Assembly (NCBI GenBank): GCA_009760855.2
Contig: WPIO01000052.1
Location: 2,341,001 to 2,405,000 of the forward strand
DNA from: Cristatella mucedo
Lineage: Eukaryota > Bryozoa > Phylactolaemata > Cristatellidae
DNA length: 64,000 nt
Reading direction: 5' to 3'
Position numbers and translations under genes: made by a program. Positions 22,601 through 35,235 of this stretch are shown in pieces; position 1 is the stretch's first letter, and the number at the start of each line of letters is the position of its first letter. Under the pieces are notes generated by a model, which was given only the letters and a program-made list of their open reading frames with translations, did not search any database and was not told where the DNA came from.

Positions 22601-25550
22601 ATATTTAAGCATCTCGCTTCGGCTCAGACCTGATTGAGGACGTGTAAAAAGTAACCCGCCCGATGCCGCAGCACCGTATGCCGTCTGATCTCATTATTGT
22701 AAAACTAATAACGCCCTCAAAAACACAAACTAAAGCCAGCATTTGGAGCCTGTTCACAAAGGCACAATTTCGCTTGCCGTTCACCTCAATGCCTACGCGA
22801 GAGCCGACACCAGTCGCCGTCCGTTGCGGCCAGTCAGTCGTGTGGCGAGCGTTTGTTTTATTCGCATTTAAACTCTGCCTCGGCTCAATTGCTGCCAGAC
22901 ACCCACCTTGCCACAACCGGAGCGCTGCGCTCGCGCTCGCACTCAACCGACTCATGCTGCATGAGTGCATGCAAAGACGTGTGCCTAGCGCAGAGCCAGT
23001 CCGAGCAGGTACGTGCCGTCTCTGAATACATGTCTCAGCTATACATTATTCTATGACTTGCCTCAGCCGCTTCGAATCGCCACAATCGCCTTTACGTTCG
23101 GACGGCTCCGTTACCAGATTCCATTGCCGGCAAGAAGTTAAGCGCTTCGGATTGTCAGGCTAGTGCCACAAGATCTCTCGCAGAGCTTCTGCATTCGCCA
23201 GGTCTTAAAAGCTGTTACTGTTGTTGCTGAGCACCCCGCCGGGTGGACCCATTTTCACAGAATACTTCTGACCCGTGCTTGCTAACATGCGTAGATTTCC
23301 TACTGGTATGGCGATCTCTTAAGGTAACCCCCTAAGGCAATATTGCTTGACGAGGATGCTGTCAGCTGGAACAGGTCAGACCGTACGAAGTTAACGCTCG
23401 CGACTCCAAAGAGAACACCCTGCAAGAGCAAGCGAAATAGGGCTATAGTGAGAATTCATATTTGACGAGCTGCCTTTCACAGGGCGCGGACTCCCGTATT
23501 AACGCGATCTTTCGCCGCTGCCTGAGCTGCACGCGCTTTTTTATTTCCAGGGCAGCACTCGTGCCTGCGCATGCCGAGTTCAAGGTAGTTGTTAATTTTT
23601 TTGCGTCGCAAAGTATTTTTTCCACTTAGCGTTCAGGCGAGGACCAATAGGATTCGGTGCTCTCCTTCGAGATCTCAGTCGGTTAACCAATCGAGGCACG
23701 GAATGCTGTTTAGGAGTTGTAGTTCCAGCGCAGGAATGCAAATGCGAGCAGCGTGAGGCGGGCGTTTTACGAAATAAAAGACCAGTGTGAGAGTGTCCCT
23801 ACAAGTTGACGACTTCCTCTCACTCGTTGAGCTTCGGGGCAATATCTGGGAAACAATGTATCGAAAGGTACACTCGACTATAAAGACTATGGCGTTGCTC
23901 CGCAGTTTTCGGGTTCCCCCGTCAGTTTTACGAACGCTGTCGTAGCAAATAAAGGCCTACTGGTTCCTAAAGTTGAGGAGCAATATTCTCGAAATAAACC
24001 CAAGAAGAATAGTCCGAAATTTATTTGTGAGCTTCTCGTTAGTGTACAGCATGGGGCAGGGCTCCACGGGGCCGGCCTGCAAGTATGGAAAAGCAGGTCA
24101 CCTCATTCGCGATGAGAATCCGGGCTTTTCAAAGATGTCGGAATTCAAGCAGCAGCTTAAAGTTGACCTACGACTTCGTCTGGTAGTCCGCATTAACATA
24201 CCCAGACTTAATCTGCACACCTTTTCTCGACGAGTAATTACCCCTACTATTATTAATAGAAAGTATGTTTAAAAAGTGACAGGCTCTCCAGGGATTAAGC
24301 TGCATGTTTTGCAGCACCGCTTTGTTATCGTTCTAGAAAATTGTGAGAGGTGTACTTTGATAAACTATCTGATCCGATGCGCTCCAAAATGCTTTCAATA
24401 TCTGAGTCCTTTTGCCTACTTGCTCACGTTTCCAGACACCACTAATAAGTGAGTGAGGACTGGAGGTGCAGGCGATCTTATTAATGGATTATAGACATTT
24501 TACGTTGTAGATAACATGATTTAGACGATTATAAGTTTTAAGATTCTAGCCGTATTTACATAGTACCTATTTTCAGAGATAGGCGAGACTGAATGATTTG
24601 CAGAGTTGCATACTTTTTGAGGTTTGATCAATAAAGTAAGCCAAGGGGCCAAGGGGCGGCCATTGAATTAAATTAGTTTTGCATTTGAGGCTTAGAAAAT
24701 TCAGCTTTGGCTAATTTACCAAACCAGCAGTTCTCACGAGCTCAAGCAAAGGCTGCCAACATATCACTGCAACAGCTGCTCTATAATTACTTCGTGGAAG
24801 TCTTGCAGATACTGTTTAGTTTTACGAGCGACCTATGCATTTGAAACTTAACTGGTAGCAAGATTCGCTGATGAATGTACAGGCACGCAGCAGAAGTAGG
24901 TGAGCGAAATTTCCTTTGACACTTCGTATCAAAACTACGAAGAAAATTTAGGGTTTAGCGGCGGCTTTAGCACATAGCGCTGTTAGCTAGCACCCTGACG
25001 GCCAGCAGCTTTTTGTTCCCGTGGTTACTATATTTCTATTTATTTTATTTTTAATTATTTTTACTAAAATCGCACAGACATTTCTCTTTATTTCTTAACG
25101 CGTTTAGGTGTAGGAACGCCAAAGTTACCAAGGAAAAGTACACGGATGCTGTTGAATTTTCAAAGTATGGTTTCTTCGTCATTATATGCAGCAGCAGATT
25201 CCACGAAAATGATCTGTGGCTGGCCAATGATCTGTGGCTGGTCAATGAGGTGAGTTTCATTCTGGCATCGTATCCGATTGGCGGTGCTGAATTGACTCTG
25301 GTGGTTAGATTATGCTAATGTGCAATAACCATACCCCTCCGAATCCTTGTCAAATAACATTGATAACTGAAAAAGAGCACCTTTAGAAAGCCAGAAAGCC
25401 GTGGTCTAGTTTAAAAGCCCGAAATCGCTACGTACTCTAGCGTAGGGTTGCATTGCTTATTTAAGTACTTCACTCGAGTGCTGTGGCATCACTGCCTAAG
25501 CATGGTAGGTAGCTTGCTCCCGTTTGACCATTTGGCTATTGGTTCTCTTT
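22601..25550. other. No recognised gene or transposon
   Basis: About 3 kb of mixed-composition DNA. Several 60-130-codon frames occur, overlapping on opposite strands, and none has a recognisable domain. At 24100 a plus-strand frame reads 'CKYGKAGHLIRDEN', loosely like a zinc knuckle but missing two Cys. A short duplicated 'aatgatctgtggctgg' lies at about 25207-25240. Confidence 0.4.
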
Positions 25551-25625
25551 CAGTAAGTTTTAAAGCGCCTAGAGAGAAATTTAGTTCCCAACGGGCTCTA
25601 CACGACAGACTTTCTATTATAATGA
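25551..25625 (+). mobile_element. LINE family A tail relic
   Basis: 'taaagcgcctagagagaaat' followed by 'ttagttcccaacgggct' matches the family A hairpin with mutations. No TTATT tail survives. Only about 50 bp are recognisable. Confidence 0.5.
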
Positions 25626-26834
25626 TCAATCTTAAGAGGTTAACGTAGGGCTTTATTTTGCCACGGCCACAGAGGCGCTTTGCTTGTATGTGCCCTAAAG
25701 TAAAGATAATAAATTCTATGATGTTTGATTAGCGCCACAGGGTAGCTTAATCTGTGGTCAGCCGCTTTACAGCTCACTGCAAGGGAATCAATGGCCGATG
25801 ATTTGTAGCATGCACGTTATCAAGCTTGCAAAATAGAGCAAGCATCAAGCTTAGGCCAGCTCGCTAAAGAAAACACAAAGACACTCAGCGCAACAGGTCA
25901 TTGAAACCTACGTACGGCTAGCAACGTGCACTGACCGATGCACGAGTTCATTGCAGGCAAAGCGCACTGGAAAACAGAAGAGCGAGACAAACACGGCGAC
26001 GAGCTGAGGCGAAAAGAAAGCGAGCGTACGAGAGCGTACGTCACGTTTCTTGGGTCGAGACTTAAAGCTAAAATGTCAGATGCTGGCAGAACCGTAGCCG
26101 GTAGCAAAAGTTCCAGACGTTCGCTGAATGCAAGCTGAAGGCTCGATCGCCAAAAAAGGATTTTTTAATTTAGTGCGAGGGCCAGAGACACGATTCTAGG
26201 CTGAGGAGCGGGTGGTGACAGTGTGCACTAGAGGAGCAGGTGAGTCGACTAGGTAGCGCTGCTGCTGCTGCTGCTAATGACGTCAGTGACCAGTAAGCCC
26301 TACGGAGGATTGCGAAGTAGCATCCATCTGATCTAACAGGTTTGTGTATATAGTGACAGGGAAGAGCCCTAGTGACTGTCACCGCCGCTTGCATGACTCG
26401 AGCCAACGACCTGGATCGTGAATTGCAAGTATCATGCCCTGGGCTACCCATAACTTCAGCAGCATTTCAAGCGGTCTGAACTGAAGATTATGTCAGACCA
26501 GGCTCCCACTGACTGTAGCACAGGAACCGCTAATAATTACTAATGCAATCATAATTTGGCTGTTGTAGCATGCTAGCGTTGCAATAGTTGACACTTCGTC
26601 GTGCCTCAAGATTGGCGCATGAACGTCCATCTGCGATGGCTTCGTTAAGGCTTGCGAGACAAGCGTATGTACACGAAAGATGGTCGTCCTCAAAGCGCAG
26701 CTGTGTCATTCAAAAGACTTACTGCTTAGACCCTCTCACGGTTTTCTATTATAAAAGATGTATATACAGGAAGTCGTGAAGAGCTGCTACCAAGACAATC
26801 AAGTATGCCTACTTTCGTATACCTATACTAGTAT
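25626..26834. other. No recognised gene; short (GCT)n run
   Basis: About 1.2 kb with no assignable feature apart from six CTG/GCT units near 26257-26276. Short frames on both strands have no recognisable domain. Confidence 0.4.
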
Positions 26835-27613
26835 ACCTACTTACCAGATACATAACATTGCTAAAGTTCGGGCTTGTTTAGATAAGGATACCGCGTCTAA
26901 GTTGGTCCATGCATTTGTGACATCGTGTCTTGACTTCTGTAACTCACTGCATGCTGGCCTACAGGCATGTGCAATCAGGCGATTACAGCTGGTGTAAAAC
27001 TCCGCAGCTAGGCTTGTCTGTCGTGAGCGTCGCAGTTGCCACATCACACCACTTCTCGCCGACCTGCACTGGCTCCCAGTCAAGCAACGGATCAACTTCA
27101 AGGTTTTGTCGCTCACTTTTAGGTCACTTTATTCTTTGGCTCCAGCCTATCTCTCAGATCTACTCCCCACCAGGCCAAGCATAGTACCATACGCTTTTCG
27201 GAATTCAACAGTTTACCACTACCTCGTATAAAGCTCAAATCCTTTGGAGACCGTGCATTTAGTTCGTATGCTCCCAAAGCCTGGAACTCACTCCTTACTT
27301 GCGTCACAACATTCCCTGACTTGACCACATTTAAAAAGAATTTTTAAAACACACCTATTTAGGACAGCATTTAGCGGGTCCCTGTGATTCGTCCTTTATG
27401 TGCTTATGCGTGCTGACACTGTGCATGCTGCCACTAACCACACTTGCATGCTGACCCTGTGCATGTCACCCCTAGCCACGTTGTTCATGTTGTTTAGCAA
27501 GCATGATATTATTCACCCTTCAATCGCGTTTCCCTTTGCAGCAAATGTAAAGCGCCTAGAAAGAGATTGAGTTCTCTGACGGCGCTTTTTTAGTGCATTA
27601 TTATTATTATTGT
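26835..27613 (+). mobile_element. LINE family A, 5'-truncated copy
   Basis: Begins in the 'NIAKVRACLDKDTASKLVHA' region of ORF2 and ends with hairpin and TTATTATTATTATTG. ORF2 is split between two frames ('HVQSGDYSWCKT…' is the shifted reading), and a 1-bp loss near 27165 breaks it again. The 3' UTR is the common subfamily type. Confidence 0.93.
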
Positions 27614-28279
27614 TAAGATAACGAAGAATTGTACTTCGTCATCTCCTGATTTGACAGCATTAAAAAGGGCCAAAAACCCATGGGACCCACGCTGCCTTTG
27701 CTCTGCCCGCGCGAGGTGCATTTTTGGTATGGTTTCACTTGAAGAAACTGTGCATGCTGTGGGTGAGAACAAGAAGGGCGACATGGTTTTTTAACTGTGC
27801 CCCAGCGAGCATTCTTTGTCCCTATATGCTTTGCTTACCGGTGCATGAGTTTTTACATGTTTCTAGCCAGTGGCTGCGAGTGCTACTTTGTGTGCTTTTG
27901 TGTACGCTTGCCTAAGCGCGATAACTTGCATGCACCATTGTATCTTTGGCCTTGAGTTGTAAATCGTCTGACTTGAGAATCGACTCTTCCAGGGTACTGT
28001 ACAAGCAACTTACTTACAGTTACCAGTAGCTGCTCTTCAGTAGCTGCTCTTCACTGCCTTTTCTTTTCTAATTTCTCAGCTCTTGCTCATGCAACAACAA
28101 ATACAACTTTGCTCAATTGACTATTTAGTGGCGGTCAGAAAGTGCATTACGAGTGCTACTTGGGAAAACTGTCCCGCGAAGGCATCCCATGAGCAATGTC
28201 GGCACGGCTTTGAAAGCTAACTGAAAGATGGCCGTGATGTTACCGGAATCATGATGGAGCAATCGCCACTGTTCGAATG
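27614..28279. other. No recognised gene
   Basis: About 670 bp of unassigned sequence between a LINE A and a LINE B fragment. The first 100 bp include 'catctcctgatttgacagcat' which echoes the end of LINE A ORF2 and may be an old relic. Confidence 0.35.
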
Positions 28280-28526
28280 CGCAGCGGTGGCATTCTTTCC
28301 AGCGGTCTTGAGCTGCAGCTTCCGTGCTACTCACTACCTCAACTGCTCTCCTGACTCTGCTATGCTTCCAGCCTTCTCTTTGTTGCGTGAGATGAAGTCT
28401 GTTGGCTACCAAATGCGTACCGAAAGCCGTTTAGGCTGTGAGTGTGCCATACAAAACTTTCCTGCATAACACCTACGTAGTGTTTGTGGAGTTACAGACG
28501 AAGATACGTTATATAACATTACATTA
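28280..28526 (+). mobile_element. LINE family B 3' end
   Basis: Contains the pre-tail block ('cctgactctgctatgcttcc'), the conserved 'tgcgtgagatgaagtctgtt', 'cgtaccgaaagccgtttagg' and the terminal 'agttacagacgaagatacg' followed by ACATTACATTA. A frame through it ends in 'TESRLGCECAIQNFPA', seen also at 9582 and 38815. This is the 3' UTR or extreme ORF end, not a complete gene. Confidence 0.82.
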
Positions 28527-29124
28527 GGGACTCCCGTGCATTCAGGGTTGAATTTCACGGTGCTGCACTTGTGGCTGCTGGATTGACGATTTTAAAGTGA
28601 GGAAATTGATATTAAATAATTGCATAATATTATGTGACAGTTTTAATTCTTCCCTTCTTGGGAGGCTGCATAATGTAATCGTCAATAGAAATGTAAAAAG
28701 TAAGAGGAGAGGACAATTGAACAAACATGGGGACAATTTACGCTTTTTCTCCGCATTTTGCATGCATGGCACCTGCCGCCATTCAGATTTGTGAATATAC
28801 GTCAAACGCGTTCCACTGAAGTGGGGTACAGCTGGCAAGGCGGTGCAACATTCTACGAACCGATTTATATTTATGTACAAGTCTTTCTGTTTTGAGCTAC
28901 ATGTTGGTGTCTAGCCAAATGTATACCCATGTAAGCCAGAAATTGCTTCGCAAATCAAGGTTTTAGCACCAAAGATAGATAAAAGGGAGATAGTCAAAGC
29001 CAGCGGGTATAGCAACCACCTTTCGCCGAGTGTCGAGATGTAATCGAAGCGCACTGTTAGCATCTGCTATGTTACCCAGAGGTTTTCCAGGATCCAAAAT
29101 TATACAAGAGTTGGTGATCTCGTG

Positions 29125-29425
29125 GAGAAAATGGCACTCATTAGGAAGCTAAATACGCACCTGCTTCTCACCGCATTTTCTGGGTCGTTGCGGTTTGTCC
29201 TTTGTGTGCTTATGCGTAGTGACACTACGCTAGATACCAATAACCGTATCATGCATGTTGACGTAAGGCATGCTACCAGTAACCATATCATGCATGTTTA
29301 CTTCGTGTCTGTTATTACTAGTCATTTGGTCATTCTTTCTTAGCAGCATGTGTAAAGTGCCTTGAAAGAGATTAAGAATTCCGAAGGTGCCATGCAAATG
29401 TATTATTATTATTATAATAATGCTC
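29125..29425 (+). mobile_element. LINE family A 3' end (divergent subfamily)
   Basis: Starts with 'aggaagctaaatacgcacct', the last ORF2 codons, runs through the 3' UTR with 'ctaccagtaaccatatcatg' and ends in the hairpin and TTATTATTATTA. The hairpin is altered ('aagagattaagaattccgaa'). It lies directly upstream of the IRG fragment. Confidence 0.82.
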
Positions 29426-29514
29426 TGTTGCTAAGCTAAAAACTATTTTTCAAAGCCTGTGATTAGATAAGAAGTTATATATGTCTAAGTAGGTTAAGTT
29501 AATCATCTTTTTCC

Positions 29515-30283
29515 AGATTAGAACTCGGAGTAAACGGTTCTATTTTGCCCGGTCTCAGACGGACCAAGCCATCGAGAATGACAAGAGAGACCATCCCAAG
29601 TCTCAGAGCGAGCCTGCAGTTCTTGAGACAATGAGATCCGACTGTGCAAGCCAGCTTTAACAACACGGCTTTGTGAACACGCCCATTTTTCTCATTTCAA
29701 GTAGAAAGCCTCTTGTATGGGATTTTCCAAAGCTTGTGAAGACCTTCGTGACAGACATCCCTGGCTTAAAGAAAGAAGTCATGCTTTTCTCTATCAGACA
29801 CAACACAGAGGATATTATAAAGGAAAAGTCCGAGATGCTTTTAGCGAGAGTGTGGAAGAAGGTTGCATTATGGTCAGCTGCCGTCGCCGTCGTCCCTATC
29901 GCGGGTCTCTCTACCGCAGTAGACGTTGGCCTCATAATGAATGAGATTTCGGTCTACAAGAAAACGTTCGTGCTCGATGACAAATCGCTAGATTAGTTGA
30001 GTAAAACTTGCGGAGTGGCGCGACGCTCGTACGACCTTTGGCTAGACGCGTTCGTTTGGATGACGTGCAATGCAGAGAGCGCCGTGCGTCTCCTCGCTCG
30101 GTACTTCATCGAGCTCGCCGCCGAGGAAGCGACACGCGGTTTATCCCTTTCCCTGGAGCTCTCGTTGCCGGCCCCGTGTCCTTTGTCAGCACCAGGCGTG
30201 CGCTTGAAACCGCGATTCGCGAAATGGAGAAGTGCGCCATCGATATAATTGGAAGGACAATAACACGTGCGTCTGAAGTATAA
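29515..30283 (+). pseudogene. Immunity-related GTPase (IRG) fragment, broken
   Basis: The translation matches the back half of IRG GTPases, which in vertebrates act on pathogen vacuole membranes. In order: 'RFYFARSQTDQAIENDKR' (end of the G domain, around the G4 position), 'VLETMRSDCASQL', 'TPIFLISSRKP', 'DFPKLVKTFVTDIPGLKKEV' and 'WSAAVAVVPIAGLSTAVDVG', the characteristic helical segment, then 'ETAIREMEKCAIDIIGRTIT' near the C-terminus. A TAA stop (29658-29660) and a TAG stop (29994-29996) lie in the frame, and a shift of frame occurs near 30145. The P-loop half is absent. Upstream 'tctttttccag' could be a splice acceptor. Function is inferred from family; this copy appears dead. Confidence 0.8.
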
Positions 30284-33254
30284 TCGGAAGAGCGGTTCCG
30301 GAGAGATTCGATAGCGTTCGGGTGAGCACACTGGCAGTACGCGGAGATACATCGGCCCTAGGTGAGTAAAAATAAGACCAATTGTCAATGATTGCATTGC
30401 ATGCGGATTTTCTTGAAAATCCAATCGCTGTAATATTAGAAACAAAGATTCACCTGTCTGCGTGGTATGCCACAAATACGTGGCACTGAAGTAATACGTG
30501 GGAATGAAGCGAGCTGATTCTCCAATTCTCTTGGCATTTAGCAGAAATTCATTGGATTGCAGATAGTCATTCGGAAACAGTCTGTAAGAGAGGGATTAGA
30601 TACTGAGACTCGTTTTGATTATGGGGCCTCCAAAATTGTTAAGGAATGAGCAGTCAAGGCCATTGCAATGTAACGTAATGGCTAAAACGCATTTACTTTA
30701 TTTTCACCCTCATTCAGGCTATGTCAGTCAGTCTTAAAATGGAGATTTACGAATGCCGATGGGTGAGGAAAAAATCGCGAAATCTGCTGGCAAAATCCGT
30801 CTCAAGACCGTCCTTTAAAGCAATCTCTTATTTTAGGCTGCACTATTATGCGATTTCATGATTTAATTTTATCACCATTTTCTACCCAATGCAGCGATTG
30901 CACCGGTTTGTGGTTGTCTACGACTGTGCATGCGCACTGTTTCGATGCGCGCTCCTCAGGCTCGCAGCGCTTGTGCTCGGCGGTCAGATTTCGTCTGCGA
31001 GTAGTCAAGCTTGCCAGAGGACAGTCGTAAAAGTAGCGAAGAGTCGCAGAGAGCGCAACTAGTGGTGCAACTGAACGAGTTAGAAGTCTTAACCGGGTCT
31101 GGTGGGCGGGGCGAAAGCGAAAGGCTTGCTAGCATGCTACCAGCACGATTGAGGCAAGATGTCGCATAAACTTATTTCCCCAAATATTTGATACTGCGGA
31201 TGCACTCGGTCAACGTACTGACCTAATGCCTATCTGCGCGGATTAGAATCTGCGATTACTGCAATTTCTTTCTTTGCTGGACTCGTGCGGCTGGAAATTA
31301 AATGGAACCAAGTTCGAGACTTGGACTACAGGCCCCACTAAAGGTGTTACAAATCCAGCGTTAAGAATAATTCCAGGTTATACCAGCGAATAAAGTTTTT
31401 CTTCGTACTTCGCAATGGGCATACTGTAGACCGTAAGGTTGAACAGGACCTCTCTGGAGTCGCAAGGTCGAATAATAAGGAGTACCGCAGCCCTAGTTTG
31501 AGAATAGATGACATGCAGAAATCACATCGTGTAATCTTGTTGTGCATGTCATGTCATGCTAGGGCAACTTCTTTCACCTTCACCAGCATTTCATCTTATT
31601 CAGCCACTGCTTTTTGCTTCATGCTAATTTGCTAATGTGCGAGCAGCAGCTTCACGAAAGTTGTTGAAACTAAATCGCCTCAGCGATTCTACCGTAGAAG
31701 AAGTCTGCACGGAGTAGGCCGAGCTTCAACTGTTCACAGCCGTCGGAGGTTAGAAAACTCCAAGCCAGGGATACTCCAGAGCAGTCTGCTGGGGAACTCA
31801 TTCTCGCCTCCTGACATAGAGCGCTCTCAATCTGCTGGGGAACTCCAGTTGCAAAGACTCATTAGTGTAACACCGGGAGCAAAGAGCGAGTGCACATCGT
31901 AGCGAGTTCGTGCCTGCGTTGATGCGGGCTACATCAACATGGCCGCACTGATACATGCTGCGGATCGGACTAGGCCAGAATCGTTATGTAGTCACCTCAA
32001 GCTATAGATTAGAGAAACAAGCCTCTTGACTGGAGACATCCAGCCAGCTGCTTAACTGTACTCTGTAGAATATGGCATTTACTTATAGCCGCGATGTAGT
32101 GGAATGCTCTGACTTATACATGTATTGATCTAGTGCTACAGTTACAAAAGGCTGCTTCCCAGTCCGAATAGTTCGTCTGCTACTCACCGCGTGCAATGCC
32201 CAGCACAGTTACGTGGCTCTGCGCGTTATATAAAGCCAAAACTGTAGAACGCGATTTATTATTGTACAGTGACTATACATTTCTCAAGAAACTATGGGCT
32301 TATCAGTGATAAGATTTTCATTAGCTAGAGGCTTCTAGCGCCTGCCTCTTTTCGTCTTTCTGTAACTTTCATCCACGAGATCTCGTGCGATCTTTAAGCT
32401 ACTTTCGAGACTCCGTAGATAAAAAACCAAGCAAGAAAGTAATTGATTAGGAAGTAACAAAGTCAGTTAAATAAATTAAATCACGTATTCACAAAAATTA
32501 TATTTTCTCGCTTTTTTTATGCGCGCATTGATCGGCACACTTTTGCCTTTCGCGCTTTTGTTCCGGCGGCGCCGAAGCAAGTGCAGGCACTGGGCTTGTG
32601 CGTATTTTATTTCATTACAGGTTACAATGCATGTAGTCAAGGGGAAGCCCGCGTCCTCTGTCGAAATGGGTGAGCCAGAGGAGCCTGGGCCCCTCCGTGT
32701 GTTGAAGCAGTAGCAGTGAAAACAAACGCTTTGGCTATTTCGGCATGTTTGCAAGTGTTTACGGGCGAACAGAAGGCTGGGAACGGGCGATGAGTGAGAG
32801 GGGTTAGGGGCACGGTACACGCTAGAAAAAAGGCAGGGGCTGTGTATCGGTGGCCAGCTATTGCGGCTTAGCTCGGCCGCAAATTGTCATCGCATGAGAA
32901 AGCATTTCCTGAAAGGACACACGTGCGCCCTTTTTACTAGGCAGAAGCCGCGAGTTACATTTACCGAGTACAACGGCTTAGCATTGCACCTAGAAACGAT
33001 TAAGACGACGCATTATTTGTTGATAAATTTGACCGAGAACGGGTTCAATGAGTAGGGGGCTGCTGGAGCATATCCAGGGTAGGGTAGAACATAATCCGAT
33101 ATTAGCTGGGGGTAATGGATCGGCTGAAAGATTGCTCCGATTAGGGGCGAGGGGTACAGGGACTGCCCCCTCATCCAGAAAGAGGAGGAGGAAAGGCCAT
33201 CGAGTGATCCATCCGATAAGCGCGGTGCGCGCCATTCACCATCGTGAACTATTC
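30284..33254. other. No recognised gene or transposon
   Basis: About 3 kb without an assignable feature. A 15-base stretch 'tctgctggggaactc' occurs twice (about 31785 and 31832). No domain is evident in the short frames on either strand. An undetected 3' UTR or intron cannot be excluded. Confidence 0.4.
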
Positions 33255-33380
33255 GGTAAATCGACGGCCATGGGTTCCAGTTGTAAAGTGAGCGATCCTG
33301 TATTACCCAATTCAACTGGCGGCGACAGCCGCTAACGCTCGTCTGCCGCTGTACAAATAAGGCTATTAAACAAGCTAAAC
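33255..33380 (+). mobile_element. SINE relic (3' part)
   Basis: The stretch 'ggcggcgacagccgctaacg' and 'tacaaataaggctattaaac' match the body and 3' end of the tRNA-derived SINE at 47530-47712. The tRNA-like head is too mutated to see the B box clearly. Confidence 0.6.
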
Positions 33381-33384
33381 TTGA

Positions 33385-33545
33385 TAGGAGGAAAAGGAGA
33401 TGAGGACGAGGAAGTGACGTAGGAGGAGAAGGAGAAAGAGGGCGACGAGAGGTTGGCCGGGAGAAGGATGAGGGGTAAAAAGAGGAGGCGAAGGAGAAGG
33501 TGGAGGAGGTCGAGGAGTAGGTGAAGAGATCTTCGGAAGATGGAC
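33385..33545. repeat. Purine-rich (GGA/GAA) tract
   Basis: About 160 bp of irregular GGAGAA-type units on the plus strand with few pyrimidines. The opposite strand gives Ser/Pro/Leu-rich frames that are composition artefacts. Confidence 0.8.
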
Positions 33546-33685
33546 TGGTCTGAATGCACGGCTCACAAGGACGCAGAAGCTTCTAGTGTAAAAGGGGTGT
33601 AAAAAGAAGTGCTTCGCCCTGCCTATTTGACACTCTCTGCTATTAAGGTGTTGGCTACGGCAAGCAGGTCTTCTTGAACAGCATT

Positions 33686-34630
33686 ATTAATAATAACAAT
33701 AAATTTTATAGCGCCCTCAGAGAAATGGATCTCTTTCTAGGCACTTTACAGATGCGGTATAGAATGCATTACCATATAATTGGTGGCAATATACGCAAGC
33801 AGCAAGCATAGTGTCAGCAGGTACATGCATACAAAGAATGACTCCCAAAGACCCACCTAATATAAACAGATGCGTTTTAGCTTCTTTTTAAACGTCGTTA
33901 TGTCAGGAGACGATGTGACGCACGTTGGTAGTGAGTTCCACTCTTTGGCAGTATAGGGACTAAAGGCACGGTCTCCAATGATTTTGAGGTTCGTACGAGG
34001 TATGGCTAAGCGATTCGAGTAAGAACAACGGGTGCTACGATTCTTCGCCTTGTGGGGGAGTAGTTGTGATAAGTAGACTGGAGCCATAGAATGAAGGGAC
34101 CAAACCAAAAGTGACACAACCTTTAATTTGACGCGTTGCTTGACTGGGAGCCAGTGCAGGTCAGCTAGCAGTGGTGTGATGTGGCAACTGTGACGCTTAC
34201 GACAGACGAGCCTAGCTGCAGAGTTTTTCACCAACTATAAGTGCCCGATTTCGCACATTGCCGAGAGACGAGCAAGCAGTGAGTTACAGCTGTCGAAACG
34301 GGATGTCAAAGATGCGTAGACTAATTTAGATTTAGTATCCCTGTCTAAACAAGCCCACATTTTGGAAATGTTATGTAGCTAAAAGTAGGCAGACTTGACT
34401 GTGGACCTGATGTGGTCGTCTAATGAAAGTTCACTTTGGAGCAGGATACCTAGACTACATGCAGATTCAACAGGAGACATGCTGGCGGAGCCGAATTTGA
34501 GCATTCGATTTTCCCATTTCTGAATCACACTTGGTTTCCCCTTAACTATTAAGTTGGTTTTGTCATCATTCAATTTAAGAAAGTTAGCTGCGATCCGTGT
34601 CTGGATGTCATCAGTACGTTCGGCAAGTAT
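33686..34630 (-). mobile_element. LINE family A, divergent subfamily copy
   Basis: Minus-strand copy with TTAATAATAACAATAAA tail and about 700 bp of ORF2, including '[20 protein letters not shown]' and 'GDRAFSPYTAKEWNSLP', and upstream 'DDKTNLIVKGKPSVIQKWEN' after the RT catalytic core. Several residues and the 3' UTR differ from the common type. Stops and shifts of frame break the protein. Confidence 0.92.
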
Positions 34631-34973
34631 TCTGCAATGGCACGACTTTGCATTACTATTCCAGCAGCGTTTTATGAAGTTTTGGGTCAGCAGTCTCTAG
34701 ATAGATATGGTCGCCACTATTTGACAGCCGATAGTTTTTGAAGCCGTAGTTCGTTTGTCTCCTATCTGCAGCCTCCACCCGCGTGATGTAGTCCATTGTG
34801 CCCCCGGATCTCGTGGGGCAAGGCGACGGGATTGGTCTCATCTTGGTTATGCAGCGAACTGTTAATCATCCCTTACGAGGGAATCTCTTAGAGTTAGCGT
34901 AGCTATGACGTGACTCGTATTAGCTCTAAGAAAATGGATACAATAACGACTAATTTCATCCCACGTCCGCACC

Positions 34974-35235
34974 GTACGTTAGACACCAGGTCGATTAATG
35001 ACTGGGAGCATCAGGTAGCTCGATAGCAAGTGCTCACTTAGTGCAGCTGAAACATTGCAATCGTTTTCCCGACAACAGGTAATAATAATAGCAATAATAA
35101 TACAGTACGTTAGACACCAGGTCGATTAATGACTGGGAGCATCAGGTAGCTCGATAGCAAGTGCTCACTTAGTGCAGCTGAAACATTGCAATCGTTTTCC
35201 CGACAACAGGTAATAATAATAGCAATACTAATGCA
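34974..35235. repeat. 131-bp tandem duplication ending in the LINE tail
   Basis: Two adjacent copies, 34974-35104 and 35105-35235, start with 'gtacgttagacaccaggtcg' and end with 'taataataatagcaat'. They are nearly identical. The second runs directly into the 3' tail of the minus-strand LINE A copy at 35208. Confidence 0.95.

Noticed and set aside
23973-24272. Zinc-knuckle (Gag) gene
   Set aside because: 'CKYGKAGHLIRDEN' lacks two of the Cys residues and has no retroelement context.
28280-28526. A separate SINE borrowing the LINE B tail
   Set aside because: The copy at 38815-39050 links the same block to the LINE B ORF end, so it is ordinary family B sequence that is deleted in the 7867 copy.
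33332-33566. Ser/Pro/Leu-rich frames on the minus strand
   Set aside because: They are the complement of a purine-rich tract, with no domain.
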